This document shows, piece by piece, positions 47,609-59,904 of a stretch of 64,000 nucleotides of DNA. Positions within the stretch are counted from its first letter, which is position 1. Every line of letters starts with the position of its first letter. The notes below the pieces were generated by a model. The model saw only the letters and a program-made list of their open reading frames with translations, searched no databases and was not told the DNA's origin. The stretch covers positions 3,588,001 to 3,652,000 of the forward strand of contig OW799233.1 of the NCBI GenBank assembly GCA_941918925.1, given 5' to 3'. The position numbers and the translations under genes were made by a program. This DNA is from Phyto melanocephala (Eukaryota; Arthropoda; Insecta; Diptera; Rhinophoridae).

Positions 47609-49187
47609 TTAACGGGAACTATCCGAACTGTTGCTGCGTCTACGCCTACGAATGGGAGAGCGTGAACGTCTACGTGGTGAACGACGACCTCCCCGTGGTG
47701 GAGAGCGATTACGGTTATTACGATTAAAGCGATTAAATCGCGGAGGAGAACGCCAACGTTCATTTTGTCTGCGATTTATTGGCGAAGGACGACGCTGCGG
47801 TAATCGTATTTTGGGATTTAGAACGGGTGAAACGTTTACCTCCTGTCCATCGATTTGACCACCATCCATCTGTTTTATGGCATTTTCACACTCCTCATGG
47901 GTTGCATATTCAACATAAGCAATGCCTCGTCCAAAATTTGGATGAAAACGATCTGTGGGAAACTCGACGTTTTTTACCTCTCCGAAGCAGCTGAATATTT
48001 CAATGACATGATCCTTAGTTACGTTGCGTGTTAAACGACCGATGTGTATTCGTGTGGGTTTTGGTGTTGGAGAACGTTCTCTGGCTTTTCCTAAAGGACT
48101 GCGGGAACGAGTACGTGTACGTTCTCGAGTTTTTATTACTGGACTACGAGATCTTTCTCTGCGTTTTAGAGGTGGTGAGCTTGACCGAGAACGTGTCCGA
48201 TCCCGAGTTTTAGGTAATGGACTGCGCGACCGTGAGCGACTTCGCTCTCTTGGCTTAAGGGCCGGGCTACGTGAACGTTCACGACGCTTCGGTGGAGGGC
48301 TGCGTGAACGTTCGCGACGTTTAGGCGGAGGACTACGAGAATGTGAGCCACTTTTGCGGGTCGAAGATGACGATGATGAAGACGTCGAGCTGCTTGAACT
48401 AGAAGAACTTGAACGCGTTCCTGAACCAGAACTGCTTCGTGATGAGCTACTATCGGAAGAGCTATTTAAATAAATCATTGACCAAAGAACGTTAAATAAT
48501 GATTATTAAATTTATGCAAACATTTTTGAATACATTTCAATTACAAAAAATAATATTTACTTCTTATACATTTTTTAAAACTAAATTCCGGATATGTAAA
48601 CAAATTGATAAAAAATTATTTTTTTTAATGATTAAGACGAAACATTACTGTTTTTACAATCCAAGCAATCGTTTAAATGGAATTTTCGCATACCTACAAT
48701 TTGTTTTTGCTACAAAAACTAAACACATGTAAAATTTTCTCTCAAATCGATGGTTGTGATTGTAAAATCAGCACATACATTAACCGAAAAAAACACGTAA
48801 TCTAAGAAGTCCTCTAGTGACGAAATTGATCCTTACAACCAATGTTTTTAAGATTTTGTTATATTAAACAATATGATCGATTTGACTTCAAAATATTTTC
48901 TGAAATCTTGCTAAAAGCCTCCTGCTGTTAAGAAATCAGTATAAATCTTACCTGTCACTGGATTCACTGCTTGAAGAAGCACTACCTCGTCTTCTGCGAT
49001 CTCGTTCTCTTCCACGATTGGAATTTGATGAAGAACTCACCTTGTTATTACTGGCTTTTATACCTTCCTTACTGTCTTTAACATCCTTATTCTTATCCAC
49101 AGTCTCACCAGAGGGCGAAAGATCCCGGGCCCTAAAACGCAAATAAAATTAATATTAAATACTTACACCACTTTCTATAACTTACAT
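47609..49187 (-). CDS. RnpS1: RNA-binding protein with serine-rich domain 1 (RNPS1)
   Basis: Minus-strand exons 49186-49187 (only the AT of the start codon), 48952-49131 and 47609-48461 give 344 residues. The start ATG is split: exon 1 ends ...GCTAT before GTAAGT and exon 2 begins G after TTTTAG, giving M-ARDLSPSGE. An in-frame TAA lies four codons upstream and no other Met exists in exon 2. The N-terminal half is rich in Ser and RS/RSPPPKRRE repeats. A single RRM runs over about residues 195-275: TRIHIGRLTRNVTKDHVIEI, then RGIAYVEYATHEECENAIKQ and MDGGQIDGQEV. The tail is RSPPR/RRRSRS-rich. RNPS1 is a nuclear splicing activator in the ASAP and exon-junction complexes. The 54-nt first intron is typical for flies. 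Confidence 0.93.
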
Positions 49188-49189
49188 AG

Positions 49190-49596
49190 CTCTTTCTTAG
49201 TTATAAAAGTTCTTAATAAAAAATATCGCTAATATTCTTTAATTATTAATTTTTTTAAATGGAAATGGAAAGTTTTCCAAAAGAAAAAAATTACACACAA
49301 GTTCTCGCACAATTGAACGCGTCTCTGACATTTTCTTTAAAACCGACAGCAGGTATGTTAAAAAGAGAGAAATATAGTTAACTAAAATATAACAACTCTG
49401 TACTTTTCAATATAATCTAACATTTTTAATGACCCAATTTACATAAACAAATTTTTGTTGCTTAAGGACGCGTTTATACACACGTCATTTTCATTTCTTA
49501 TGAAATGGTGCATTTACTAATGCCAACTGTTCAAGTTTTGCCTTTCAAGGTAAAATAAGCTTAAAAACATTAATTAAAAAACATTATTAAAAACAT
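49190..49596. other. RnpS1 5' untranslated and upstream region
   Basis: AT-rich sequence upstream of the split start codon. No TATA box or clear initiator could be assigned. Confidence 0.4.
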
Positions 49597-50243
49597 AAAG
49601 TATATATCTCCTGACCGTCTGTCCGTGTGTTGGTTAAAATCAACTTTTAGAAGCAACTATGTTTTCCTCAGATCTGTGTATCAATCTTTTGGAAATATCC
49701 GGGAATAAATCGCTATTGAAATTCAGCACAATCGCCCCATAACTTTCTGAGATATGAGCAAAAAACCACGACCACCTCGTTTTTTTCAGAATTACAGCAA
49801 AAACATACGAATACACTGGTTAAAGTAAACCTGGCATCGAATCCGAGCTGAGCCAAGAATTTTTTTTTATTTTATATATTATTTATATTATTATTATTTT
49901 TTTTTTAATTTATTTTTTAATTTATTTTTGTAATTTTTTATTGTTGTTTTTGTTTTTAATATTTTTATTTTTTTGTAATTTTTTTTTTTTTGGAAACACA
50001 CGTAAACTCAATTTATAATTCAACAATGGGATGTTTTTTATTTCATTTGAGATGGTGATACAAACTATTGTTATTGCATGACTAATTTTCAATACTATAA
50101 GCACAATTTTTTTAGTTGCTATACATTTATACATTAATTTTTTAAAACAATTAACATTTGAGTGTTGTATATATAAGTCTAACAATTATTAAATATTTCT
50201 ATGTTTTTTTCTTGATCAAATAAATTTTATACACACTAAAATG
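49597..50243 (+). mobile_element. Common 0.7 kb fly repeat, copy B (both ends eroded)
   Basis: Shares with copy A the CTGACCGTCTGTCCGTGTGT block, TTTCTGAGATATGAGCAAAA, ACTGGTTAAAGTAAACCTGG and GGCATCGAATCC, the T-rich tract and TTGTTATTGCATGAC. The terminal hairpin and the ATTCGGC end are missing. Confidence 0.65.
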
Positions 50244-52128
50244 AACAAGTAAGAGCACTATATTCGGCTGTGCCGAATCTTTTATACCCACCACCAGTTT
50301 TCCGTTTTTTTGTAGCTAGGGTTTTTTTGCGAAAATTTTTGTTTCCCGGAAATGCGAGATTATTTTTTAATATCCCGGGATCCCACAGCAAAACAAATAA
50401 GAAGTAATTTTTTAATTAAAAAAAAAAAAACTTTATTAAAAAGTATAAAATAGTTTATAATGTAAAAAAAAACTTCAAAGCTATAAAAATCAATAAAGAA
50501 ACTTGAATTTAAAATATAAATTAAATAGAAATATTTTTATTATATTTTATATTAGGCTATAAGTTCTATGTGATAATGACAGAATATCTAGGAAAAGTTA
50601 GTTATCCGATACTAGCTAAGTGGAATGCATTTTCGAAACCAGCTACGGTTTCATCATCAGCACTCTTTTGATCAGAACTACAAATGTTGTGTGTAAATAT
50701 CAACTATTTAACTCAGTATTTTATTGAAAATTGAAACATAGAATTATTTGTTCTAATTTATTCATGTCTTTCATATAACATTGAGTTAGTTTTATTGAAA
50801 AAATATTATTCTCTAGGTACGAGATCAAATACATATGAGCACAAAAAAACAGGTACTTCAGCTATGAGATCAAAAATAAAATCATTAGAATTCAATTTCA
50901 ATATAAACCATATAAACATCTGCTTTCGAATCGTAGCCACCTTTTTTATTTCCCGGGATCCCTAAAAATAATTCCGGGATATCGGGAAGATTAAATAACA
51001 CAAATTCCAGGGAAGTAACCCAATGTATAGCACAAAATGTTTTTGTTTGTTATTTAAAGTAATCGCTATGTAATAATCTCTTTATACTAAAATATGTATC
51101 ACTTTCTTTGTATAACTTCGATATGCTAGTAAAATGTTTTCGTTATAGTCCTTCATTATTTTAAAATCTTTATTCATAGAGAAATAATATGAATTTGAGA
51201 TAAACCGCTATATGGCGTTAAAGTAGGCGTGTCACCTAAATTTTCCGGCGTAACAATGACATTAATTAGAAGGACATAATTAGCGAATTTCATCATCATA
51301 CCTCCAAATTGGTCGGTTTTATGAGCTTTTAAATTTCATTAACAGTGAATATCTTGAAAAGTGGGCGTAATAGTAGGCGTGCCGAAATTATTTTTAATAA
51401 TGAATGCAACTTAGATGTTTCAATATAGGCCTTTGTTATTCTAAAATCTTTATTCGTAGAGAAATTATATGAATTTAAGGTTAGACGTTATACGGGAGGT
51501 GGGCGTAAAAGTGGGCGTGTCACATTGACATTTTACGTTAGAACAAAGCATTTGACCAAAAAGCCATGTGTGCAAAATTTCAGAGTCGTACATCCAATTT
51601 TGTTGCTTTTATGACGTTTTTGTTTTTAAATGTACCGAAAAATACACTGCGGTATAAATTTTCGTACATTTTGATCGATAACTCCTTTGCTAATGCATAG
51701 ACTTAGGTAATTTTCGGTGAAAAATATTGTTTTTACTCAGGAAACATATATTCGAAGTTTCATGAGTCTACGTTAATGCGTTTGGACACAATTCTATATT
51801 ATTCGATGTTTGAAGGACACGGTTTTTTCGACCTACTCTTGCTTTACGAGCTATAACTCTCTTCCTAATATTCCGATTTAGCCCATTTTCAATACCAAAC
51901 AAACCTTGTCTATAAGAAAGATTCTGGCAAAATTTGAGCCCCCTAGCGACCTCTATCGTGCTTTCAACAGACGGACGGACGGACATAGCTAGATTGTTAT
52001 AAAATCAAACCCCGATTCAGAATATATATACTTTATGTGGTCTAAAATGGAATTTCGATGTGTTACAAACAGAATCACAAAATGAATGTACCCCCACCAT
52101 TTTTTTGGTGGCGGATATAAAAATTAAT
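50244..52128 (-). mobile_element. Longer relative of the 0.7 kb repeat (1.9 kb)
   Basis: On the plus strand it opens AACAAGTAAGAGCACTATAT and TCGGCTGTGCCGAATC, the inverted 3' end of the 0.7 kb family. It closes with ACCCCCACCATTTTTTTGGT and GGCGGATATAAAAATTAA, a different hairpin. Near its closing end it has a (GGAC)n-type tract (ACAGACGGACGGACGGACAT) and TATATATACTTTATGTGGTC, the same layout as the 0.7 kb repeat. Repeated paragraph-like blocks (ATTCTAAAATCTTTATTC and GGGCGT words near 51180, 51370 and 51490) show internal duplication. No ORF is recognisable. Confidence 0.55.
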
Positions 52129-52819
52129 TTTTTATACCCTTCACCTGTGGTGCACAAGGGTATATATAGCTTTGTCATTCCGTTTGTAATTTCTACAATT
52201 TTCATTTCCGACCCCATAAAGTATATATTTTCTGAAAGCTTATGAATAGAGGAGTCGATTAAGCCCTGACCGTCTGACCGTCTGTCCGTCTGTCCGTCTG
52301 TCCGTGTGTTGGTTGAAATCAACTTTTAGAAGCAACTATATGTTCCTCAGATCTGTATATGGTATCAATCTCTTGAAAATATCCAGGAATGAATCGCTAT
52401 TGAAATTCAGCACAATTGCCCCATAACTTTCTGAGATATGAGCAAAAAACCACGACCACCTCGTTTTTTTTTCACAATTACAACAACAACATACATACAT
52501 ACATACATGTAAAAAACATACCAAACAAAAAAAAATTACAAAAAAAAAATATTAAAAATAAGAAAATAATAATAAAAAAAACTAAAAAAAAAAAAATTTA
52601 AAAAAAATATAAAAAAAATAATAAAATATAAATAATATATTAAATAAAATAAAATTTTTTTGGCTCAGCTGAGATTCGATGCCACATTTATTCTAACGTG
52701 TACGTATGCACGTATTTTATATGGGATGAATGGTGATACAAACAATTGTTATTGCATGACTACACGTTGTGAAGGGTATATAAGATTCGGCACGGCCGAA
52801 TATAGCACTGTTACTTGTT
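52129..52819 (+). mobile_element. Common 0.7 kb fly repeat, full copy C with inverted middle
   Basis: Both ends match copy A (hairpin at 52135-52165, ATTCGGCACGGCCGAAT at 52785-52801, TTACTTGTT at 52811-52819). The middle segment, about 52505-52700, is in the opposite orientation: it begins ACATGTAAAAAACATACC and ends GATGCCACATTTATTCTAAC, whereas copy A has the reverse complement. TACATA/GTATGT words lie at both breakpoints. Confidence 0.75.
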
Positions 52820-53393
52820 GCTTTTGTGCTTTAACTTTTTTAGGACAGTTTAAAAAAAAAATTTCTTATAAGCAATGTTTTCAGTACATGCAAACTTATT
52901 TCAATGCAAAACATTAAGAGTTATAGTCTCTATGCAAGTTTGTTTTTGGTCTAGGTCTACTATCGAAACATTCAAACATGTTTTGAAGTTTTTATTTCAT
53001 CTTTGTTCTTATTCAGTTTAATTTTAAGATTGTTTTGTTTCAGTTTTGTTTTTTTAAAGTAAGTATGTATTCTATTATGAAAGACATAAACTATTTTAAA
53101 TTTAAAAAGATTGCTTTAAATATACATAAGTACATATGTACATATTCCGGCCCAAAAAATAATAGTCAGTAAGGCTGAAACCACTTCTTGTATATGTATA
53201 CCCTGACACGGTCGAAATACACATCAAGCACTATTTATAAAAATGCGTTTGTATGTATTATTTGTTCTTCTATTAAGCACCCATATATTAGTTTTGTTTT
53301 TCTTTTTATCTTAAAATCGCTAAGTTAATGTTTAAATATAATTTTAAATACAAAAATTGTTTAATTACCATTACTCTAGTTTGCATATGTATG
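52820..53393. other. Intergenic stretch, no gene seen
   Basis: AT-rich sequence between repeats; nothing further recognised. Confidence 0.5.
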
Positions 53394-54168
53394 CAGAGTT
53401 GTCAACACGGTAATCTATGCACTGCTATAAGTGCTTTTTCAAATTTTTGTCGCAGAAGTCAGTGGTCGGTGCTTTTTAATTTTTTGCATTTTCTTTGGTA
53501 GCACCAAATACTAAATTTCAAATACATTTTTTTATTGAAAACAATTTTTGTAACGATAATTTGAGATACAAAACTGAAAAATATTAATTCATTGTAATAT
53601 AATATTAAGCTGAGAGTATAGAAAATATATTAAAACTATTAATTATGAATATGATAGGGATTGATAGTACACAATGTTTTATTATTATTGTTTTGTATAA
53701 GCAACCATTTGAAAAAAAAAGTTATGAATGGATTATATATTTTACTTTGTTTATTGTAATATATTTCCGATACTCGTTTCTTAATATCCTGTATGGTATA
53801 TGTGATATAAAGCACCTACTTTTTATTAAATTATATTGTCACGAGAACGAGAATGCAAAGCTTCTAATTTTACAATTTTACAGAACAACAATTGACCCCT
53901 TAATGATTTAAATATTTACATTGATGGCGATTTCCATATTGATATAATATAGTGATTATATTGGCAACTGTGAAGTTAAAGTTGCTACACTGTTTAAAAA
54001 TGTATTATTTAAAATTAAATTATTTTTATTGTTTTTAATAGGAGTGATGGGAACTAATTTTATTTTTATGTAAATTGATAATTTTATTAAATATATGCAG
54101 TAATTTTTTTTAGCTATACGCTTTTTAGTCGGGTTTGTGCTTTTTAGATTTTAAAGTTGACAACGCTG
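53394..54168. mobile_element. Probable nonautonomous hAT-like element upstream of importin-13
   Basis: The left end CAGAGTTGTCAAC is mirrored by GTTGACAACGCTG at the right, with GTGCTTTTT words repeated inside both ends. The flanking octamers TATGTATG and GACGTAAG agree at only 5 of 8 positions, so the target duplication is doubtful. It ends 167 bp before the importin-13 start codon. No transposase frame was recognised. Confidence 0.5.
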
Positions 54169-54335
54169 GACGTAAGTTTTGTTTTTTTTATAAGAGAAAA
54201 ATCGAAAAACTTTAGAAAAATAATACAGGTATATACGCATATAAGAGGAATATTAAGTTGTTAACGTATTGAAATTAAATCGTTAGTTAGGGCATAGTGT
54301 TATTAGAAAGAATAACCTTATAAAATTTTGATGAA

Positions 54336-57300
54336 ATGGAACCTATTGACATTGCTCGTCTGGAGGAGGCAGTTGTTATTTTCTATCGCTCAACATCTCA
54401 GGAACAAGCCCATTTACATGAATGGCTTACCAAAGCTCAGGCGAGCACGCAGGCATGGCAATTTGCCTGGCAGCTTATGCAATTAGAAAAGGTAAATGTA
54501 CAATACATGGTTACAGTAATAAAACCTGCGTTTAATCGATTTATAATATGTATGTATATACACGATATACTTATTACAGAGTCAAGAAGTGCAATTTTTC
54601 GGTGCGGTTACACTGCACTCTAAACTTATGAAATTTTGGCATGAAGTTCCACCCGAAAATCGAGATGAACTTAAACAAAAAATTTTAGAGAAAATAATAC
54701 AATTCGCAGGTGGCCCAAAATTAGTTTTGAATCGTCTATGTATAGCGGCAAGTTGCACACCTTTTGGTTTGATTTTTTTTTACATGTATTTATACTTTAG
54801 TTAAGTGCTTATATTGTTCATATGCTGGGTGAGTGGCCTACAGCTATTGAAGATGTGATTAACACGTTTCAAAACCAACAAATACCGAATGTAACAAATG
54901 AAACTCAGTTATGGATAATGCTAGAAATACTACAGGCCATTCCAGAAGAAGTAGGTTTTTTAAATGAAATACTACATACCTACAATGAAAAAAAAATTAA
55001 TGCTTATCTTATTTAAACATTTTAAGATGCAGGCAATTTATTCGTCAGTAAAAAGGACTACTCTCCGTTCTGAAGTAGCCAAACGAGCACCACTTGTCAT
55101 TGAAACTACAGAAACATATCTTCAAATGCAATTGGAGAGGCAATGGGATGCTGAAGCATTTAATAATATGAACAGGGCTGTAAAATGTGTTGGCACATGG
55201 GTTAAGTAAGTTTTTTTTTGCTAACATAAGTTTGATATACATTATTAAAAAATGCGTTATTACTTTTCATAGAAATATTGGCTTTTCCATTGAGAACTGT
55301 GTAAATATAACAAGTATTCTATTGAAAATTGTAAATAAATGTTATTGGCCATGCACTCAAGACCCAGATAGTGATGGTTGCATGTCTGCTGATGAGAACG
55401 ATTTAGCTGAAACATGTCTTAAGACCTTAGTCAATATAATTATACAACCCGATTGTCATTTATATCCAAAAACGGCATTTGTTCTTATTAAAATGTTTTT
55501 AGATTCATTGTGTGATGTTACAAAAATGGAATGGAAACCAGATAACAACAATGAAGACATTGTGTCTTATATATACACTCTGTTTGTGTCGGCTGTGGAA
55601 CGTCACTCTCAATTATTATTAAGCGGCATAACGACTACCGATCTAGAGCTTTCAACATTGTATAGTCGTTTGGTTCGTGAAATTCTTCAGTGCACCGACA
55701 AACCAGGCATATATCCCGTTGAAGAGTCCTGCAGTAGTATGGCTTTAGGGTTTTGGTATCTTCTTCAGGATGAAGTATTTGCAATGAATAATGAAGAAGA
55801 ACGTCTGAAATGTTGGGAATATATTAAACCGTTGTATGCTCATTTAACACGTATTTTAGTACGTAAATCAGAGCAACCGGATGAAAATTCTATTGACAAA
55901 TGGAGTTCGGATGATCTTGAAAGTTTTCGTTGCTATCGCCAAGATATTTCAGATACATTTGTAAGTAGTTAAAAGTTCCAATATTTATTGTTTAAAAAAA
56001 TACATATGTATTTTTCGTAAAAAGGTTATTGCAAGTTTTTTTAATAAACTGTTTATGTTATACCTAATCATTTAATACATATCAAAAAAAAAGTTGAATG
56101 CACATTTTATTTATTTATTTATTAATTAAATTTCGTAATAAAAAAGCCTCAAAAGGCCAAAACAAATTATTACATAGTAATTACAACTTTACCCAAACTA
56201 CATCAATTTACTTTGAAACATTTAATTTTATAGATGTACTGTTATGATGTTCTTCACGATCACATTCTCGAAATACTCTCAGCTGTACTAGATGAAACCA
56301 TAGCTCAACTTCAGACAAATTTTACACAATGGACAAAGCTAGAGGCGTGTATTTTTTCTTTTCAATCAGTTTCTGAACACTTTGATGGCGAAGAAACGAA
56401 GCAAATACCTAAGCTAATGAGAATTCTAAATGAAATACCCTATGAAAAAATGAACGAAAAACTGTTAGGCACTGCCTTAGAAACGGTTGGATCCTATTGT
56501 CAATGGCTTAAGGATAACCCAGCTTATATACCATCGGCAATTGATCTTTTAGTGCGAGGACTTAATTCCAGTATGTCAGCTCAAGCAACATTAGGTTTAA
56601 AAGAACTTTGTCGTGACTGTCAGCTACAAATGAAACCTTATGCAGAACCACTTCTAAATGCCTGTCAAGTCAGCTTAACTTCGGGGCAAATGAAGAATTC
56701 CGACTGCGTACGTTTAATGTTTAGTATAGGAAAGCTGATGAGTCTGTTGACACCAGAAAAAATACCCAATTATTTGGATATAATCGTTAGCCCATGTTTT
56801 GAAGAACTATCAAATATATGTCGAACTGAAGCTGTTAGTTATTTTTTTATTTACTCTTTCCTTTTATATTATATTTTAATGTTGTATTTTGTAGAAAACA
56901 CCACAAGCTCGTATACGCACAATATTTCGTTTAAATATGGTATCTACTCTATTTTCCTCGCTCAACACCGATCTGGATGATGATGACACTATTGAAGATC
57001 TTCAAAATGTGCAGCCAGTTTTAATAGTAATGCAAAAAACCATGCCAATATTTCGTCAAATAGCTGAATTGTGGGTCGAAGAGTTAGATGTGCTAGAGGT
57101 AAGGCACTGCTTATAAAAAAATTGGTTTATTTGATTTTAACAAATATGCATTACAGTGTTATTTAATTGTAATATATATACATATATATTTCAGACTGCT
57201 TGTACAGCACTTAAGCATGCTATAGTAAATCTTAAATCTAGCTTCAAACCCATGCTTCAGGATTTATGTTATTTCATAGTTGCCATATTTCAAACACGTT

Positions 57301-58194
57301 GTTGTGGACCCACTTTGGAAATTTCAAAAACTGTAAGTTAAACAATAATTTAACCTCAACTTAAAAATTACAAACTCTTATGTTTCACAGGCCATTGTAA
57401 TATTTTATAAGGATGAAGATTGTAAAACATTAATGCAACAACTTCTTGTAGAATTTGTCATGCATAGTTTTAAATTGTTTGAGGTATAAAAATAATTGTA
57501 TGAAATATGCGATTTGGTTAACAAAATATTCTTTGTAATTTTTATTTAAACAGTCAACTCCAGAAAATGGATTTTCAAATATTGCCGAAACTATTGAAAT
57601 GTTTTACGCTTGTCTAATGCAAATCATTAAAAAAATACCTCAATCTTTAGACGACAAAGCAATAGCATATGATCGTTTAATATTTTATGCTTTAAAGGCA
57701 ATGACACTACCCGAAAATGGTCCTATACGCACAAGTGTGCAGTTTCTATCACATTTTGTTATGCAATCGCGTAATTATGCACAAATGACCGAAGCTGTGT
57801 TGGCAGCTGGTGAAGAAATTGTACGCACGGCCATTGTTTGCGTAGCCTGTGTTACACCACGTCAACAGGTTGAGAAGTTTGCTGATGTTTTTCTGGCCAT
57901 TAACAAAAAATATCCTGCCGAAATGGCTGTATGGCTTAAAAACATTATACACGTTGCAAACTTTCCCACTCCTTTAGTGGATGCCTCTGAAAAAACAAAA
58001 TTTGTTACACAAATTATTAGGTAAGCCATTCGGTATTTTTATTTATTTTTTTTTCAAATATATGTATATTTGTTTTTTTTTAAGTATAAAAATATCTTTA
58101 CTTTTATAGGGAAAAGGTAAACAAACGTTTATTGCAACAACACCTAACAGAATTTGCCATAAAATCTCGTGGTCTTTCGGATAAATTTCAATAA
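54336..58194 (+). CDS. cdm: Importin-13 (cadmus), karyopherin-beta family transport receptor
   Basis: Eleven exons: 54336-54491, 54580-54747, 54801-54950, 55027-55205, 55273-55960, 56234-56833, 56895-57098, 57195-57332, 57391-57483, 57554-58020 and 58110-58194. They join in frame to 975 residues, near the usual 960 for importin-13. The N terminus resembles importin-13 closely: ARLEEAVVIFYRSTSQEQAH, then AWQFAWQLMQLEKSQEVQFF and GAVTLHSKLMKFWHEVP, continuing as HEAT-type helices throughout (for example LNEIPYEKMNEKLLGTALE, ARIRTIFRLNMVSTLFSSLN). Importin-13 carries Mago-Y14 and other cargo into the nucleus and exports eIF1A in animals. Intron 2 (54748-54800, 53 nt) begins GCAAGT, a GC-AG intron; all other introns begin GT. 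Intron 5 holds a LINE scrap. The exon 4 start could alternatively be six bases later (55033). Confidence 0.94.
56105..56195 (-). mobile_element. Short LINE 3'-end remnant with (AAAT)n tail
   Basis: On the minus strand TACTATGTAATAATTTG, TTTTGGCCTTTTGAGGC and an (AAAT)n tail recall the remnant at 38771-38845. It lies in intron 5 of importin-13. Confidence 0.4.
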
Positions 58195-59102
58195 ATTGTA
58201 ATGAGAAAAACAACAGCAAGTTTAAAAATTTTATACAATTTAATTAATTAATATGGACTGTTTTTTAACAATTACCTGTAGCTATTTAACTAATTATCTT
58301 TTCTCTACTAGAGCAAACAAATTGAAAAAAAAACTATTTATAAATTATTAACGTAAATGTAATTTAAATGCAAATTTATTACATATATTTTTGTTTGTTC
58401 GTTGTACAGGCATATACATATACTTACATATATATATTAAATTATGTACGACTATATACATACTTGATGATGATGATGTATATGTATATAAACATAGCAT
58501 TCATCTTATTTATTTTTTAGGATTTAAGAAATTATTTTCGTTCACATCTTAGCGAAGTACATACTATATATATTTTGTTACTGCTCGTATAAAAATGTTA
58601 TCAGCAATTTTTATTTTGAATGTCTAGCTTCTAAAAAATGTGATAGGTAATTTTATGTAAATGTTATAATTTATTAAACTTAAAATTAAGTGTCAAACTA
58701 CATATATAAAATATTTTAAAAATTATAACTGCTCCATAATTGTCATTATTATCAACAATGAATGTGTCAAATATTAAGATTTAAACAAACGAAATAAACA
58801 CTCAATGTTTTACTCTGTCCATCCAAAATCGTACAACAAAGTTGTTTTATTTTAAGAAATTAAATAGTTAAAATAAAAAACCTACATGAATTAGTATGTG
58901 ATGAAAAACAATTAGACATAAAACCTATTTGAAAACGATAAAAAATGTGATGTCTTTGCTGTTGTCGTTTTGTCAATCATTGTTAAAATTGTTTTTCAAC
59001 TGTTTTTTAATCGTTTTTATAAATTTAGTTTCAGAAGTTTTTTATATTGTTTTTTTTCCTTCTAGTCTACTTTTTAGATGTTCATCTTTTAAGATTGCCT
59101 TA
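58195..59102 (+). other. Importin-13 3' untranslated/downstream region
   Basis: AT-rich. A well-formed AATAAA at 58793-58798, about 600 bp after the stop, is a candidate polyadenylation signal. A GATGATGATG tract lies at 58466-58475. Nothing else was seen. Confidence 0.45.
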
Positions 59103-59512
59103 TAAAGGGTCCGCCATCTAACTTTTTTTTTTTTCAACTAATGCTTATTTCGTGAATGGTAACACTTAGTTCATGTCTGATTTGACAGATTATTATTAGT
59201 TTTATCCTTCCGCTTAACGAATATGGTTGTGTATACGCTGGGAAATATTGCGACATTACTCTGGCCGATTTGGCCAAAAAAATCATCTTTTCAGATGAAG
59301 CTCGTTTTGATCTTGGCGGGTATGTAAACAAGCAAAATTGTCGCATTTGGGGCACAGAAAACCCGCACGCATACATTGAAAAGCCGATACACCCAAAACG
59401 AGTCACTGTGGATTTTGGTCCAGAGGCATAATTGGCCCATTTTTCTCCGAAAATGAGCAAGAAGTGGCCGTAGTCAATGGCGATCGTTATCAGGCCATGT
59501 TGAACGAATTTA
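59103..59512 (+). mobile_element. Mariner-like deletion derivative, copy 2 (3' truncated)
   Basis: Starts TA-AAGGGTCCGCCATCTAAC and follows copy 1 (36010-36559) through ATG...TLGNIAT-like start, FSDEARFDLGGYVNKQNCRI, EKPIHPKRVTV and the VNGDRYQAML region. It then departs from copy 1 at about 59513. The same internal deletion is present as in copy 1, plus an extra 12-bp loss near 59240. Confidence 0.82.
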
Positions 59513-59819
59513 TTCTAAAAATGTACCAAGTCATCTCACCTTTTCAAAAAGATCGTTTTCAAAACGTTAGTTTTCCAACAAATACTTAATTATTTTATAA
59601 CTTTTATTATATTGTCGGCATCATTATTAGGTTTAATTTTTTTACATACTTTTACTTAAGATGGCGTAGAATTTATTGTCAGAAGTATTAATTATGAATC
59701 TTTCACTGAAAAAATGTCTGCAACATAAATATATACATACATATGTACATATACATATATATATTTATTTTACTAACAGACAACTTTATAGTTACGTTTT
59801 TTTAATAAATAAAACTTGT

Positions 59820-59901
59820 TTTTTGCAGAAGAAATTCAGCAGGCAATGAGCACTGAAATTTTAAAACTATTCAACAAGTGGTTTCAGAGTTTAAACAAGA
59901 A
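59820..59901 (+). other. Unassigned exon-like segment
   Basis: After a good 3' splice site-like GTTTTTTGCAG (to 59828) comes AEEIQQAMSTEILKLFNKWF QSLNK, an amphipathic, non-low-complexity peptide in an AT-rich area. The 0.7 kb repeat starts immediately after it. It may be a fragment of a gene or transposase broken by the repeat, or chance. Confidence 0.25.
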
Positions 59902-59904
59902 AAA

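Noticed and set aside
48024..48473. 149-codon open frame antisense to RnpS1
   Set aside because: It is the mirror of the RS-repeat coding sequence; Arg/Leu/Glu-rich and without family character.
49597..52819. LTR retrotransposon with long terminal repeats
   Set aside because: The similar outer blocks are copies of a short noncoding repeat with hairpin ends; no gag/pol frame, primer-binding site or polypurine tract was seen between them.
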